Shown here: positions 1-12,558 of the stretch, one piece after another | How the letters are laid out: every line of letters begins with the position of its first letter | How positions within the stretch are numbered: the first letter of the stretch is position 1 | Assembly: GCA_946406115.1 (NCBI GenBank) | Contig: OX291553.1 | Location: 5,585,001 to 5,649,000 of the forward strand | Source: Apoda limacodes | Lineage: Eukaryota; Arthropoda; Insecta; Lepidoptera; Limacodidae | Direction: 5' to 3' | Length of the DNA stretch: 64,000 nt | Made by a program: the position numbers and the translations under genes | Notes under the pieces: model-generated | Told to the model about the DNA's origin: nothing | The model's database searches: none | Seen by the model: the letters and a program-made list of their open reading frames with translations, nothing else

Positions 1-258
1 CTTAAAACTTTCACTATTGGATTAATACATTAATAAATGGAAACAATGTATTCAATGCATACTGCGAGCCAAAACTCTATGTAAAATGTTTACACGCATG
101 AATGGTGAATCTTCGGCGCTGTGACGTCAGCCGAGAGCCGGTCATCCTTTTTGCCCATTTTGCGGGTTAGGCATTTTACCAAAAACTTTCATTTTCTTTA
201 TCTCGTTGACTTTTTGGTATTTTTTGATAACTGAAAAAGATTTATTTACAAAAGAATA
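1..258. repeat. Dispersed repeat, copy 1 (pairs with 3000-3262)
   Basis: The first ~258 bases are near-identical to 3000-3262 in the same orientation, including a CRE-like GACGTCA core after GGCGCTGT. The window edge may cut this copy. It shows no long ORF, no poly-A and no inverted termini. Family not recognised. It could be an end repeat of a larger element with the THAP remnant between the copies, or two independent insertions. Confidence 0.75.
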
Positions 259-449
259 CTGTGAACGACTCTAGCATTCTTTGCTGCCCTCGGGATCCAA
301 TAATAATAATTCCCTTTTTTTCACTTGTTGTATAATCTAATAGTATCATGAAGACCGAGCTTTTTTTAACAACACCATCTATTGTCAAGTAGTTAAGTGT
401 TGCTGTGTCGGTAAAAATAATAGTATTACTACTTGCCAATAGAACAAAA

Positions 450-780
450 TCAAATCAAAATCTTTTTATTCAAATAGGTTACGAAGAACACTTTCGAATC
501 GTCAACTACAACTAGCTTTACAAACTAATTACAATACTGTTTTATTGCGTGCGTCCAATAGGTAATCTTTATAAAATCACAAACGAAACATAATATTATA
601 GTGTATTAACTAATAAATATATTTTTTGTATTCAAACACTTAATAAACAAGATTATGTAAATAGTTTGATTTAAAAAAAAAAATCAAAATTTTGTTAATA
701 TTTCAAATGCCTATTGTTTTTTAGATTGCATAGGAGGGGCACAATGTGATACATTAAAAGCCGCGTCGAATTATTTTGTG
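450..780 (-). repeat. Dispersed repeat fragment, pairs with 56545-56850
   Basis: The start (CAAATCAAAATCT then ATTCAAATAGG) and the end (TTTTAGATTGCATAGG then GGGGCACAATGTGA) both have diverged counterparts in the same order at 56545-56850. From memory this resembles the 3' untranslated part of lepidopteran CR1-like LINEs lying on the minus strand. That identity is inference; the pairing inside the window is what I see. No coding capacity remains. Confidence 0.45.
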
Positions 781-812
781 ACGGGATTTAAAGAAACTCC
801 CGAGAAAATTAT

Positions 813-1086
813 ATTCATATAAGATATAATATTACACAGCAGACGTAAATATATATAATAAGAATACAAAGAAGTTTGCAAGAGCAGACCAGCCTCCACA
901 GGCGGCACCCGTTCACAAGTATGACACATGTATCAGCCATCACTTCGCTCAACCATGTTTTAGGGAACGTAACGATCCGACGCACATGCCACCACCGCAG
1001 AGACACTTTGAGAGAGCATGACACACTCAAACAACTCCAATAAAACTTCGATTGTACTTTATTCATATAATATCACACAGCAGACG
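813..1086. repeat. Short direct repeats bracketing ~215 bp
   Basis: A ~30-bp motif (ATTCATATAA, then ACACAGCAGACG) occurs at 813-845 and again at 1061-1086, bracketing more GC-rich DNA. On the minus strand the motif carries an AATAAA-type signal. This could be a retroelement 3'-end duplication. I see no confirming coding sequence. Confidence 0.4.
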
Positions 1087-1200
1087 AGCATATACATATA
1101 GACATACATATTTACATTTTACAAACATGTAAATAAATAAAAAGATAGGTATTCATATACCTTCATATTTAAGCCTTCAAAATATCATGGTGTTTGATTT

Positions 1201-1262
1201 GTAAGTGTCAAAAATAAGTGGGAAATTTATTTCTGTGAAGCGTGCTGCAAGACGCTGCAAAT
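1201..1262. repeat. Arm fragment of the TTAA-MITE family seen at 39805-40159
   Basis: The sequence from AAGTGTCAAAAATAAGTG through GTGAAGCGTGCTGCAAGACGC matches, with divergence, both inverted arms of the MITE at 39805-40159. Only one arm is present, so this is a relic of the same non-autonomous family. Confidence 0.5.
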
Positions 1263-1639
1263 CGTTTTGCCGTAAGCTTTTTACCAGAGAAGTCACGTGA
1301 ATAATATCTTAAAGCAAACGAATTGTTTAATAATTGGCGACTTTCAAAAGGCACGAATGATAAAAAGAATAGTTAAAACCTACCATCTGTTTATTTTTTG
1401 ATAGGAGCAGAGTATATTAATTGTTAATTAAAATAAACCTATTACTTATTATTTATGGCCTTCAGTGAGTGCTTAAGACCTATTTTTTCGCTCTGCTAGA
1501 GGTGAAAACTTGTAAGTTTCACACGATAGCAAATTATTTTAGGTCTCATGCCTTTAAATCTCTCACTGTGCTCAGGATTTAAAGTTGGCACTCTTCACAA
1601 AAAACCACTTTGCCCACTTGTTGATCAAATAACTATCGA

Positions 1640-1905
1640 CAGTTTTTTTTATTTACTTATCAGCCTCATATGTCTCCACTGTTGAGACGCGGCCTACCGT
1701 TACCGAGAGCAATTAGGGCTATAGTCCACACGCGGCACTCGTTCGGATTGTAGACTTCACAAACGTCTTTTTTTTGACGTTTGCAGGTTTCTTCGATGTT
1801 TTTCTACACCGAAAAGCCAGGGGTGTGAATAATCAATGTACTTGAGAAATTAAGAAAAAGATGCATTGGTACACACCGGGCTCGAACCTTCACCACTCTT
1901 TTTAT
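1640..1905 (-). repeat. tRNA-derived SINE, degenerate
   Basis: Read on the minus strand there is a Pol III B box (GGTTCGAGCCC, complement of about 1876-1888), followed by a body resembling the common lepidopteran SINE: the complement contains the plus-strand blocks GCAGGTTTCTTCGATG, TTTTCTACACCGAAAAGCC and GCACTCGTTCGGATTGTAGA. The A-box half is missing or too diverged. Family resemblance is from memory. Confidence 0.5.
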
Positions 1906-2442
1906 TTGAATAATTTAAAAGAACTAGTTTATTATCTTCGATAGACTATTACATCTATTTTTTTTTATATGAACATTTTATGGTTATGACGAACTTTTAA
2001 ATGCTAAAAGCATTTAAATGCAGTTAAATTAATATTGACTTATAGTTATTTCGGACATATTATTAGATTAGTTTATGACTTTAGTATTAATTAAATTTAT
2101 ATTTGTAAATAAGAGTACCTACCTAACCATTATTATTATCATTTTATGTTGAAACTTTATAGAATTAAAAATGACATGAAAATTAGCTTCAAAATTTAAA
2201 TTTTGATACAAAAAAAACATTTTCAGACGATAAAAACTGACAAATTGAGAGCAGTTTAAATTTCGCTTTTTTAGGGCGTGAGCAAAAACGCTAGCTCTTA
2301 CGTGGCGCTAGCGGCGCAAAGTAAAATGACGTCACAGCGCTCGAGACCGGGTAGTTACTCTGCTAACTACTATAGGTACGCGCAGTAATCTACAGAATGA
2401 GAGTTAATTAATATGACTCTGTCTAAGCAGAAGTTATAAAAT

Positions 2443-2652
2443 AAGTATAAATATTGTGTTGCTCCAAAATGCAAGTCAACAACTTTATCTACACCAGAAA
2501 AATATTTATAATGGTGCCTAGATACGTAAATGTTAGAACAAATGGGTCAGCCCTGAGAGGAGATGAGCTCTCAACTAAAACAAGAGCAAATTGCTGTGAA
2601 GACCTTTTCGACGTTAATGTTTATTTAGATACCTACCAAAAAGGTAATACTT
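2443..2652 (+). pseudogene. Degenerate THAP-type zinc-finger domain
   Basis: Read from AAG at 2443 the sequence gives KYKYCVAPKCKSTTLSTPEK. A one-base frame change then leads to IFIMVPRYVNVRTNGSALRG and on to STKTRANCCEDLF. This has the layout of a THAP domain: Cys-x4-Cys near the N terminus and a downstream C-E-D-H-F motif. The expected zinc-binding His is Leu here, the frame is broken after the first 20 residues, and no ATG precedes it (AAT AAG where ATG AAG would be expected). THAP domains bind DNA and occur in P-element/THAP9-type transposases and host regulators. No transposase catalytic region follows, so origin from a P-type transposon or a THAP gene copy cannot be separated. Confidence 0.5.
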
Positions 2653-2999
2653 AGATTTTTGCGGTGTACTTTCTTTTTCTATCGAGTTATTCTTCAAAAG
2701 ATAGATACCCGCTCTCCTGGGGTAAGAAATCGGATTATATTTCACAAAAGTGTACCTACTGATGATGATTGAAATGTGTTTGCCAGCAATGTGCCAAAAA
2801 CATTTTTTTCGATTTTTTTTTATTAACATGCTTATTTCCTGAATGTGTTTTATATTATCAGTTGAAGATAAAATCATGTACGCAACTGCACAAAATTGGT
2901 ATTTTTGTACTCACGCCATATACAATTATTTTCATTTTATGACAGTACAAAAAATATCGATGTTACAAAATAAATATTCTTTACTTATTACGTTAAACG

Positions 3000-3262
3000 C
3001 TTAAAACTTTCACTATTGGATTAAAATATTTATAAATGGAAACAATGTATTCAATGCATACTGCGAGCCAAAACTCTATGTAAAATGCTTACACGCATGA
3101 ATGGTGATTCTTCGGCGCTGTGACGTCATCCGAGGGACGACGGTTATCCTTTTTGCCCGTTTTGCGGGTCAGGCATTTTACAAAAAAGTTTCATTTTCTT
3201 TATCTCGTTGAATTTTTGGTATTTTTTGATAATTTGAAAAGATTTATTTACAAAAAATACAC
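3000..3262. repeat. Dispersed repeat, copy 2 (pairs with 1-258)
   Basis: Same orientation as copy 1, with about one change per ten bases and a few small indels. The homology stops at the same internal point (ATTTATTTACAAAA) in both copies, so this is a real element boundary. The inverse block AATGACGTCACAGCGC at about 2323-2338 shares GCGCTGTGACGTCA with the unit in the opposite orientation. Confidence 0.75.
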
Positions 3263-3291
3263 AATCCGCATCGCCTTCGGTGAGGGCGTGT

Positions 3292-3442
3292 CGTTCCCTA
3301 ACAGTGGGAACGTGTCAGGCAAATAATTATAAACATTATAATGATTTACCTGAAACAAGAATATACATATCAACTAGGTTGATAAATTATGTCATCAATA
3401 TAAATACTTTGATATGAAAGTATTTATTTATATTGATGATAT
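3292..3442. repeat. Cluster of three small fold-backs
   Basis: CGTTCCC/GGGAACG with a 7-base loop lies at 3292-3312. About 17-bp arms (TCAGGCAAATAATTATA against TATAATGATTTACCTGA) span 3317-3355. A third pair around 3390-3442 has ATCAATATAAATA facing its complement. Arms are short and AT-rich; this may be a decayed MITE. Confidence 0.35.
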
Positions 3443-4242
3443 TATGGATATGGCATGTATTATATTTTCTTCTAAGACTCTAACCTTCAGGGAGACATAA
3501 ACGAAGAGAGATTATTTCTATGTATGTATTTCTTACTTCAATGAAGTTTTGTGTGTTTATAAGATTGATGTACTAGGACTATATAAGTCACTAGGATTGA
3601 TAAATTATGATAAGTTTGAGTAAAACGTTGCATTTGAGTGCTTATCAAAGTTTTTATAACTGATAAACGACAAAATTTAATATTTTACCTGATGTTATAT
3701 TACCTTAATAAACTTGCATTACTTCTGAACTGACAAAGTTTGAAGTATTTTTTTTCTGATTTAAAAATATGTATATATAAGGAATTATTTGAGCAATGCA
3801 TTACTTACTTCCTTGAATTATTGAAGAATGAAATCTATAGTAATGAAAATTGAGCGTCCAATAACGTTGGGCGAGCGTTCCAATTAGCGCAGAATGTTCA
3901 TTAAGGTGCCTGTAATGGCGGACCAGGGCATGTGCCGTTGTCGGCATTAGGAGATCAAACCCTATTTTAGTAGCGAGGGAATCTAGATTAGAATCATGAG
4001 CGGAACGAAGGGTTACAAAAGATCGAGATGAATTTATGTTTTTCACGTGATGTATAATTTTTATCATTGACTGAGAGATAATAAAAAATACTATTATTAC
4101 ATTTCGGTATATATTTGGTTATAATTAACGGGTGATAAGAGAACAGTGACATAAAACAACCACAATAACAATCAAAACAATTTAACAATTGTTCCAAATT
4201 CAAAATGTCCTTTTTCGAATGGCAATGGGAAAAAAACATTGT
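3443..4242. other. AT-rich, nothing recognised
   Basis: I see no coding frame with protein-like composition, no tRNA and no clear repeat, only short chance ORFs on the minus strand. Confidence 0.5.
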
Positions 4243-4350
4243 GTGTAACACAGGTGGTACAGAAATCACGAATTCATGAAAGCCTTTACCCTTCAGCCTT
4301 AGGCTTCTAAATAGACTCTCGTTGGTAATTTTCTAGTTACCACCCTTAAT
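4243..4350. repeat. Dispersed repeat family B, intact copy
   Basis: It begins GTGTAACACAGGTGGTAC, continues through CAGCCTTAGGCTTCTAAATAGAC and ends TTGGTAATTTTCTAG. The same order of blocks occurs at 39671-39718 plus 40705-40775, where it is interrupted. This copy shows the uninterrupted spacing. Class unknown. Confidence 0.55.
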
Positions 4351-6834
4351 ACACAATGTACTATTTATTACATAAATGTTTGCTTTTCTAGACGCTGATC
4401 AGCGTAAGATTACATTTTTCAAAGTTAAAGGAATTTAAGGATGTCAATAGTGCACTTGCTTAGCTTTTTAGTAGTTTAAGGCGAATATTTATTACTACAA
4501 AAAATAATTACATTCGTGTCCATCAATAAAGTAATTAAGGGTTTACTGTATAAGAGCATAATAGGAATCGAGCATCTTGACTATAGTGCCACCTGTCTTA
4601 ATAATACCACTTATAAAATTACCTGGATACCTTTCCATGTCACTACTTTTCAACAAATTTTAACCCTATGGTTATAACCATATATATGCCACTTTCGTAG
4701 ACTTGCTTCAGTATCATTGTTAGAGAATGTGACATAATGAGCTGCTGTAAAAACTAGTAACATTATCAGATTCCCATGGCACTGTGCAAGTAATGCCACC
4801 TTTCTCTATAACGCTCGTATAAGGTTGGTGATAAAAAATGTTGTCCTTAGTTTTTTGTGGCCTACTACATCGTCTTAACCGACAATATCCCGATACCAAC
4901 AGTCAAACAGCTGGCACTTTACTTTTATAAATCAGCCTATATCAAATAAAAGAATTCCATACCCAAAAAAACCAATAACTTCGAGACATTGTTGGTGTCT
5001 CACACATGGTAAGGAATGAGATGCTCACGCATAATCTGAGGATGAAAAACGTACGAGTTTATTCCGTTTCTGGCCAAGAGCATGTTTACAAGCGCCCTAT
5101 TTCGCACCCAGCTAGCAAATCGAAGAATTCTGCGGATTTCGCATAACTTGATTCCATAGTCCGGAGACCATAAAAAAAACATAAAAATTAACCCTCTCCG
5201 CTGGCAACCCAATAGCAGCGGTCACAGATACATAGTTTTGGAATGGTTTCCCCACCTTTTTGGCCAAGAAGAATGAGAAGAGCATATGATGACTCATAAT
5301 GGTAACATTACCTCATATTCATGAGTTTCCTAACATAGATGTGTATTGGCTTTATTTATTTTCTAACTAAAAACTCAAATTATAAGAAGTAATCTAATTA
5401 AAGAAACTTAAAATGACAGTCTTGTATTGCGCACATTTGTCAATCTAAACTATCCTAACCTAGTTCTAGCCAAACCTTTAGGTAATAGAAAAACAAATTG
5501 AATCTTGCTATCTATGAGAATATTATATCATCTTTTAAAGAAAATCATTCAAACCAATTTTAAAGAACCTATGAATAAAGGAGAAAAATCCAATTTCATT
5601 TTCCACAAAACAATCAAAAGCCAAAGAGCGATTAAAATAATCAACGAACCTGACGACTTTCAAACATTTCAGGCGATATTACTTTGCCAATGAGCAAAGT
5701 TATAAAAACCTTTAAAAAAGCTTCGGAATCTGAAATGATTGAATTCATTTAAGTAGCATTATCCTACATTTTTAGGTTTTTATTTAGCGCGGCGCTTTTT
5801 ATTGAAATAACTTTTTAAACTTTGGCAGTTTCTATCAAAATAATAATTTATGTATGTTTTACGGGTTTACCATTAATAACATGCACAACATTACATGAGT
5901 AGCATGAGTAAAATATTATTGAACTTTTGATATTTCGGCACAGTTACGTGCTATGTAAAGATAGCGCATGCAATTCAGGCCTTAAGGTTACGGTGCCCAC
6001 TCATCAATAGATGGCGTTACAGTGCTGAATAATAAAAAAAGTGGATTGCCGCATTCTACTACTGAATTTAGGCGCGAAATCCAAGATGGCGAACCGTTGT
6101 CATTATTTAGTATTTTATTTTAAAATAAAGTTATGTAAAATAAGATTATTTTTTAAAATAATGGCAAAAATGTAATGCAAATCCAATGAACTCTTAAAAA
6201 CTCAAATGAAATTGTTAACATTATCAAGTAGATATAGACTTTGGATCATTGTTTTACAGTTCAAAATTGGTTAGGCAAGGCTTCTTAAACTTGAAACATG
6301 TATGATCAAATTTTAACAAGGGCTCCTGATATTTTACCAAAATTTCTTCTAAGAAGGCCATTATGTACGTGTGTTTCGCGTGTAGGTAGTAAATTGTAGC
6401 ACCATTTCATTGACGTCGAGGTACCACCTAGAGTAGCATTGTTCACTTATTATATATTGCTAGTAACTATTACATCTATTTTGTAAGTACCTTTCATTTA
6501 CATTCCAGAATAAATTATACAAATCTTAAATGTGACCATATTATGAGTTCATCACATCTAAGTGCAGGTACGTAGGTATCTACATACTTTCCTTTTATAT
6601 AAGTAAGGTACCTATCTCCAACGAAGTAGGTAATCAACGTTGTCGCTCGCGCTGCAGACTGCAGGGTATATAGGTACATATATCTAATATTTAAAAAATA
6701 TATAATATACATAAAATAGGTATGAGTACTTCAATAATTTTTTTTTCTCTAAAACTCCGATTAAATCTATTCAGTTTTGTGTCGAACGACAACGAGCTAT
6801 TTAATGAATGTATTATTATTTTGATCATACAAGA
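4351..6834. other. AT-rich, nothing recognised
   Basis: Short open frames are scattered on both strands; none shows a known motif or unusual composition. No repeats that I can match within the window. Confidence 0.5.
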
Positions 6835-6835
6835 A

Positions 6836-6985
6836 AGGAGCAGCGTAGCCTAATGGTTATACATGACGGATGCCAACTATTTTGATTCGAGTTCGATCCT
6901 TGGCGTATAAGAATAGATTATACGAAATATGGTTCCAATATATTTTTCCAGTTTCTTTTTTTTTACTTTTAATTAATGGCTACTG
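6836..6985 (+). repeat. tRNA-derived SINE
   Basis: It carries a Pol III A box (TAGCCTAATGGTTA, about 6848) and a B box (GAGTTCGATCC, about 6889) at tRNA-like spacing, followed by an AT-rich body and a T-rich stretch. The anticodon arm cannot fold into a real tRNA, so it is a SINE head rather than a tRNA gene. Confidence 0.6.
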
Positions 6986-9900
6986 ATTTTAAACACCTAC
7001 TAATAAAAAAGTTTTATTCTCGACAAAAAGTAAATGTACCTGCTATCTAACTAAAATAATTTTTGGTGCGTGTTATTTAGGTAACTCATGTACGGTATTT
7101 TCAAATACATAAAGGAATCATTTACAATATGTATATACTCATATGTAGGTATAACATGTACCTTCAATATATAGCGATACTTTATTTAAATACTTTTTAG
7201 GATTCCGTACTAATTAGGCAGAAACTACACCTTTATAAAATCGTGCACTAGCGTCACACACAGTAGGCATAGGCCGTAGCAGCATGCGTTGTCTGCCGCA
7301 TCTCACACATCTCAGCTCTCGGCACCTTGGAGCTTATTACGAAAAGTCTCGAGGACCTCAGACTCGTGAATTTAGAAGTAATATGTTTGCGAGTACTTTC
7401 ACGGGTCATTAGGTTGAACTTACGAGCATACGTTTCTTTCTCGAATTCCCGAGTTCGGAGAGACTATTCGCAATGAGCTCCCTTGTCTAGTCTCGAGAGG
7501 CAAGATGTACCTATTTCCATACATTTCCATAGTTACATACAACGCGAAACTCGAGTATTTCAGAGTTTTTCGCAATAAACCTGATCCAGCATCCGACAAA
7601 AACGACTTTACCAAGCAAAATTTTTTTAGTCTTAAAAAATTTATCTTAAAAACTTATCTCCACAATACCTAGCCAGTTGAATCAGTTTCCGTAGGTATTC
7701 AAAATCATCATAGGAACCATGTTCTATTATATAAAATAGGATTATACTAAATTACTTAAATACAATTAAATTAAACTTTAACATTTACTTATAGCTTAAT
7801 AAGTAACTTATTTTTGTATTATGGTAGTTACAAAAGAAACAGATAAAAATGTAATGTTTTACATAATCGAAATCAACTTAAAATCTTATCGAAATCAACA
7901 AAAAGATGACAAGACATAAGGTAGAATTGAACTTAGAGCACCAGCAGTCATTGTAGAGCATAAAAGTAATAGCTGTGAACATTGTGCCAACATCTTACAG
8001 GTGGAATTGAATTTTAAATAATATACATTCAATGTGTCACGTCCACACGGGTATACCTAAAATAAATTTAAGTAATGTAACAGTTTAGTTATAGCTTGCA
8101 ATATTTAAAACTTGCACACTCTGCCAGGAATGCAAGTACTCAGGTATAATATGGTTTTGTTATATTTCGACCTTTTTTGGGACGAGCGGACTTTCTTAGA
8201 AATTATTAACAGATGTTGGGTTCTGAGACCCTATCGCTATGGCTTGTGTTGTCATGCATAATCGCGCCAAACTTTAAGAGCGAGAAAGACGTACAAGTGC
8301 GTACGGGATAGGTGATTTGCATAAGGGATGGTTTGCACACGGTCATAGGAATAAGGTATTCACGGACTTATTGCAAAGACAATAAGGCCGAATAACACTA
8401 ACGTCTAATTGAGAGTTACAGCTGTACTCCGACACGAGGGTGCGGAGGCGCATGGCAATGAAAATGCTAAAAGGCGGGACAGTGAATTTTTGACGAAAGG
8501 AGAAGAAACTCGCTAGAAGTAAATAGAGAACTACCGGGTGAATTGTGAGAGTGTTACGTGTTAGAGTACGGAGACCTTTGTTCAAAGCTAAGTATATCTA
8601 CATAATCCATTTTCAGCAAAACTGTAATTATTCTAGCAAACTAGTTTAAAATGTACTTATTCCTTAATTTAGAATTGTTTTTAATCGAGTTTCAAATAAT
8701 AACGTAGATTTCGTATCTTGCGCAAAGATATATTTAAATTCATTAAATCTTGAACTTTTATTTGTGTTATAAAAGTAGATGTTACTTAGGAAATCCCTGT
8801 TTGCAAATATTATGTGTATTAACCCCATTTGTGTCAGCAACATATTTATTTTACTTCAGGCTCGGGGAGCTCATCCTAACCCGTTACTTAATTAACGTAA
8901 TTTTACTCGACACTTATTGTAATTTTGTAAGAATCTTTGTCTCTAAGTGTCGCATTTTCAGACTGTTTCTAATAGCTACTAAAAAAAATGTGGAAGTACA
9001 ATTTTAGCAAACGTGAGCTAAGTGAATACTTCTTTGCGACAGACGTTTTCACAGGAGTCAGATTTATATTTTAATCAAGAAGGCAAAAATAACGTTACGT
9101 TTACTATTACTATTTTTTTAACGTACTTCCATATTTTCCTAAGTAAGAGGTCGTAACGTCTACTGTACCTGTTATAAAAGCTAGTTTTAGTGAAAGGATT
9201 TTAGTATCTACTTTAAGCTCATCCAAATAAAAAATATGTACAGAAGGTATACTTATGACATTTTTGATTACCACTTTTGCCCGAGAGACTAACATAGTGA
9301 CTTGGCACTCGCGACTTACAGAATTTTGTGACTACCTCTGAAATTCCTTGAGCACGCATGTATGCCTATGGGTGCGTGGAAGAGGTTGAGTTTGCTTAAT
9401 ATATATATAGTGTAGGTATATAGTGGCCCTTCTGTGCATACTTATTTTGTGTCTACCCAACAAAGGCAATTAATGGTCAGCGTCAGCTGGTAAATATTAA
9501 CTCTGCTAATTGTGCACGAGATGTCAGCTCCCTGGCGTTTGCTATGTTGCTCATCTGTGGCACGAATACAAATGATCTAATTACTGTAGGTTTAAACGAC
9601 ACCAATTCTAAAATTTTACAGAGAATTTTTATTAGATTATATTCTATGTTCCTGTGTCTTTTTTTGTCCCTTCAACTGTTTTTGTACTAAAAACCTAATT
9701 AGTTAGATGCTTAGTGCGTAACGTTACGGAATAACAATTAAAGACAGTGGTTAAATATTCATAACAATAATAAGCTTTTAAAATATTGGTTGAAATTTTA
9801 CTCACTGTTACGCCATCACTGTAACAATTAACCAAAAAAAGTTTCACCTCCTTTTTCGGGATCTTAGTTTATGTGCAGAAACAATTTTGCTCAACTCCAA

Positions 9901-10757
9901 TTTTCAAAAAAAAAATCTAATATTTTTTTCATTTATTTATTCTTTTATCTAAGCATTTTATGATGAAAACAAAAATATAAATACTTAAATTTACTTACTA
10001 CTCATGATTAAATTGTAGGAAGAGTACTATATATATATATTTTTTCAAAGATTTCATTTCACTATATTTCATTCGTTCATTTCATTATATTTAGTTGATT
10101 AAAGCATAATATTTTAGTCAACTAGGTAAATTGTTGAGTTAGTTAAACCTTATGGTACTAAATTTCACAAGATTTAAATACAAATTGCTTCGACAGTCCT
10201 GTCCTGTCCAGAATTACGAGACATCAGCTTAGAGAGGATGTCAATTTACATAAATAAGCTGATCTGTATTCAGCTCAAGCCAAGAGAACAACACGGCTCG
10301 TCCACCTTGCACAGTGAACGTAAACAATTTTAATACATTGTTGCACCCGGGGAACTAATCATTTATTTTTGAACAGGTTAGTTATAAGGTCAATCGGGCA
10401 CGAAGGTGCCACTCCATACAACTTTTCCTGACATATGATACTATGACCTGATCGTCCGTAGGTATCGCTTAGCCTCACACCGGAATAGCTCTTTAGGCAA
10501 TACATTTTTTTTCTTGCTGGGAAATTCTCAAGGTTGAAGAAATGTAAACGTTGTAAACGTTAATGTCTCTGGTTTTCTCACCAGGCTGCCTTGTGCTGCG
10601 CTACTGAGTCCTCTTCCCATAATAATAATATATACCGCTTAAATAACAATAGTACTTAATAACCTTAAAGTAACTAGAAACTTCACAATAGATTTTAGAT
10701 TTTATAGTCAATTTAGGAATGTGATTCAATTACGTTCTAAACAGAAATTCTGCTTTG
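6986..10757. other. Long AT-rich stretch, nothing firmly recognised
   Basis: No ORF above 90 codons and no protein-like frame. A slightly GC-richer patch at 7250-7520 holds no recognisable gene. Probably old decayed repeats and unique intergenic DNA. Confidence 0.45.
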
Positions 10758-11374
10758 TAACAAAAACTAGGTGTACTCAACAGAGCGAGGCCGTACTTCA
10801 CGTCGGGGCAGAGGTTACTGCTTTAGAAGTCGCAGGTTCGGCCCCATAGGGAGTACTGCTGCCATCTCTGGGCGAGTGCACCCGGATACCAGCTTGGACC
10901 TTTTGACTCGGTTCAACGACGGGCTATGAGAATTGTCGACGATCCCAAACTCACTTGCCGTATCGAACCCTTAAGTCTGAGGAGAGATTTTGCCGCCCTG
11001 TGTGTGTTCTACTGTTTGCACAATGGGATGTGTTCTGAGGAATTGTACGAAATGATGCCCACGGCTACATCGCACCGCTCGCCATAGTTAGGGAATTCAT
11101 TCTCATACTTTAGAACCGAAAAGGTCGCGTACAGTGGGGTTTCAGAAAAACTTTCTCCAGCGAACGCTTGAGTTGCGGAATGAGCTCCCTGCCAAGGTTT
11201 TCTCTAAGGACTACAGTATGGGGTTTCTTCAAGAAAAAAGTTATTGGATTTTTGAAGGGTCGGCAACGCGCGAGTGATACTTCTGGTGTTGCAAAAGTCC
11301 ATAGACGACGGTGACTGCTTACCATCAGGCGGACCGTGCGCTTACTTGCCACCTTAGTGGTATAAAAAAAAAGG
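10758..11374 (+). mobile_element. 5'-truncated non-LTR retrotransposon copy (family X)
   Basis: Collinear with the last ~620 bp of the best copy at 53414-56086. It encodes the C-terminal tail after the reverse transcriptase (VRPHMEYCCHLW-type region onward) and the shared 3' end ACCATCAGGCGGACCG, then GCCACCTTAGTGGTATA plus a short A run. Several indels and stops destroy the frame. No clear target duplication. Confidence 0.85.
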
Positions 11375-11472
11375 TTCAATGAAAAATTGCACCTTAGAAA
11401 AATTGATTATTATGTTACCATTATAAAGGTATTTTAAATGCACGTGTTGTGTTGAAAATATGTTTTTGTACA

Positions 11473-11535
11473 TCTTAGGTGGCAAACAAGCTTACGGCTC
11501 ACCTGATATTAAGATCTCATCGTAGCCTATGGTCA
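11473..11535 (-). mobile_element. Family X 3'-end stub
   Basis: Only the last ~60 bases of the element are present, reversed (TTAGGTGGCAAACAAGCTTACGG, then CATCGTAGCCTATGG). A very short 5'-truncated insertion or relic. It lies ~100 bp from the preceding copy in the opposite orientation. Confidence 0.7.
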
Positions 11536-11917
11536 CCACATGTACATTAAATTTTGAGCTTACCTAGTAAAGTGTTTCGACAAGTTTACTTTTGTAAAAT
11601 CACTCAAACCTCACATTCTCCGTTAACAGCTTAAGAAAAGCTTTTTAAGTAAAATATTAATGCTACAGCAATAACCATGAATTATTTTAACTGCTAGTTT
11701 TACAGAGCTAGTATAAAAAGTGTTAGGCATAAAAAAAGACTTCAAACATCAATTTATAATCTAATTATTCATCAAAAATAAATACCCATAAAGCATCCTG
11801 TTTAATTTCTTTTTAACTATTAGCTTCTAGTTGTACTTCTTGACATAGATATATCAATAGATTATTTGAAAAGTCAACATATCAAATATTAAAATCACTT
11901 TTCTCGTTTTTTTTTTC

Positions 11918-12226
11918 TGTACTGACTATGCAGTTGGCAGCCATTACTGCGCTCAAGGGCTCCCCGCCGGGGGAGCCTTGGCTTGGGTTGTCACTCTTGA
12001 GGTCGTCCCTTCAACCAGCATGAGCCTCGAACCCGAAGGTGAGTCAGCGCCAGGAGGGGAGTTCCCCGTTACGCGGTTGCGGTTGCGACTGCGATTGAGT
12101 TGGGGCGAGAAGCGCCCCGGCACTCCTAATCTCGCTATCCGGATAGCGAGATCGTCGTCTGGGGCCGTTAGTATGTGCCGAGGCCGCCTAGCGATAGTTT
12201 TTCGACCGTGATGAGGTCGGTCGGGG
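11918..12226 (+). repeat. GC-rich multi-hairpin element, copy A
   Basis: It starts after a T run with CTGTACTGACTATGCAG and is far richer in GC than its surroundings. It shares blocks in the same order with 43903-44345, 17766-17850 and the complement of 63007-63166. Contents include a near-perfect GGCTCCCC/GGGGAGCC hairpin and a perfect 24-bp palindrome at 12129-12152 (ATCTCGCTATCC and its complement). No poly-A, no protein-like frame, no TIRs found. It could be the 5' untranslated part of a retroelement or an independent non-autonomous element. Confidence 0.65.
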
Positions 12227-12558
12227 GGATGAGAGAACCTTCATGCAATTTTAAAAGTACAGTTGAAAGCATACAGCACCATCTCTGGTATTTTATGCGA
12301 ACTATAATTTAAAAAACTTCAGTGTTCAAAAATGTTACTGGTGACTTGAATTTTATTTTTAATTTAGAATAAGTGGTGAAATTTCTTTAAACAACTATAA
12401 TTATTTTAATATAAATCTCTCATTCTATATCCTCGTTAGTAATCGGTTTCATTAACCCCTAAGTCATCAATGTACTATTTCAAACCTAACTTTGGTTTCC
12501 CATATCGGTTCCTCATCATACCATAAAACCATTCCGAAGGTCCACCCTTCTATAAATA

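Noticed and set aside
3995..4269. Two overlapping minus-strand ORFs of ~90 codons
   Set aside because: No motif, low-complexity AT-rich composition, and the region overlaps dispersed repeat family B.
6848..6900. tRNA gene
   Set aside because: A and B boxes are present but the anticodon and acceptor arms do not pair; it is a SINE head. The same holds for 14946-15015, 19735-19812, 31905-31965 and 61880-61966.
11978..12211. ORF of 77 codons in GC-rich DNA
   Set aside because: It lies entirely within the multi-hairpin repeat, and the related copy at 43903 does not conserve the frame.
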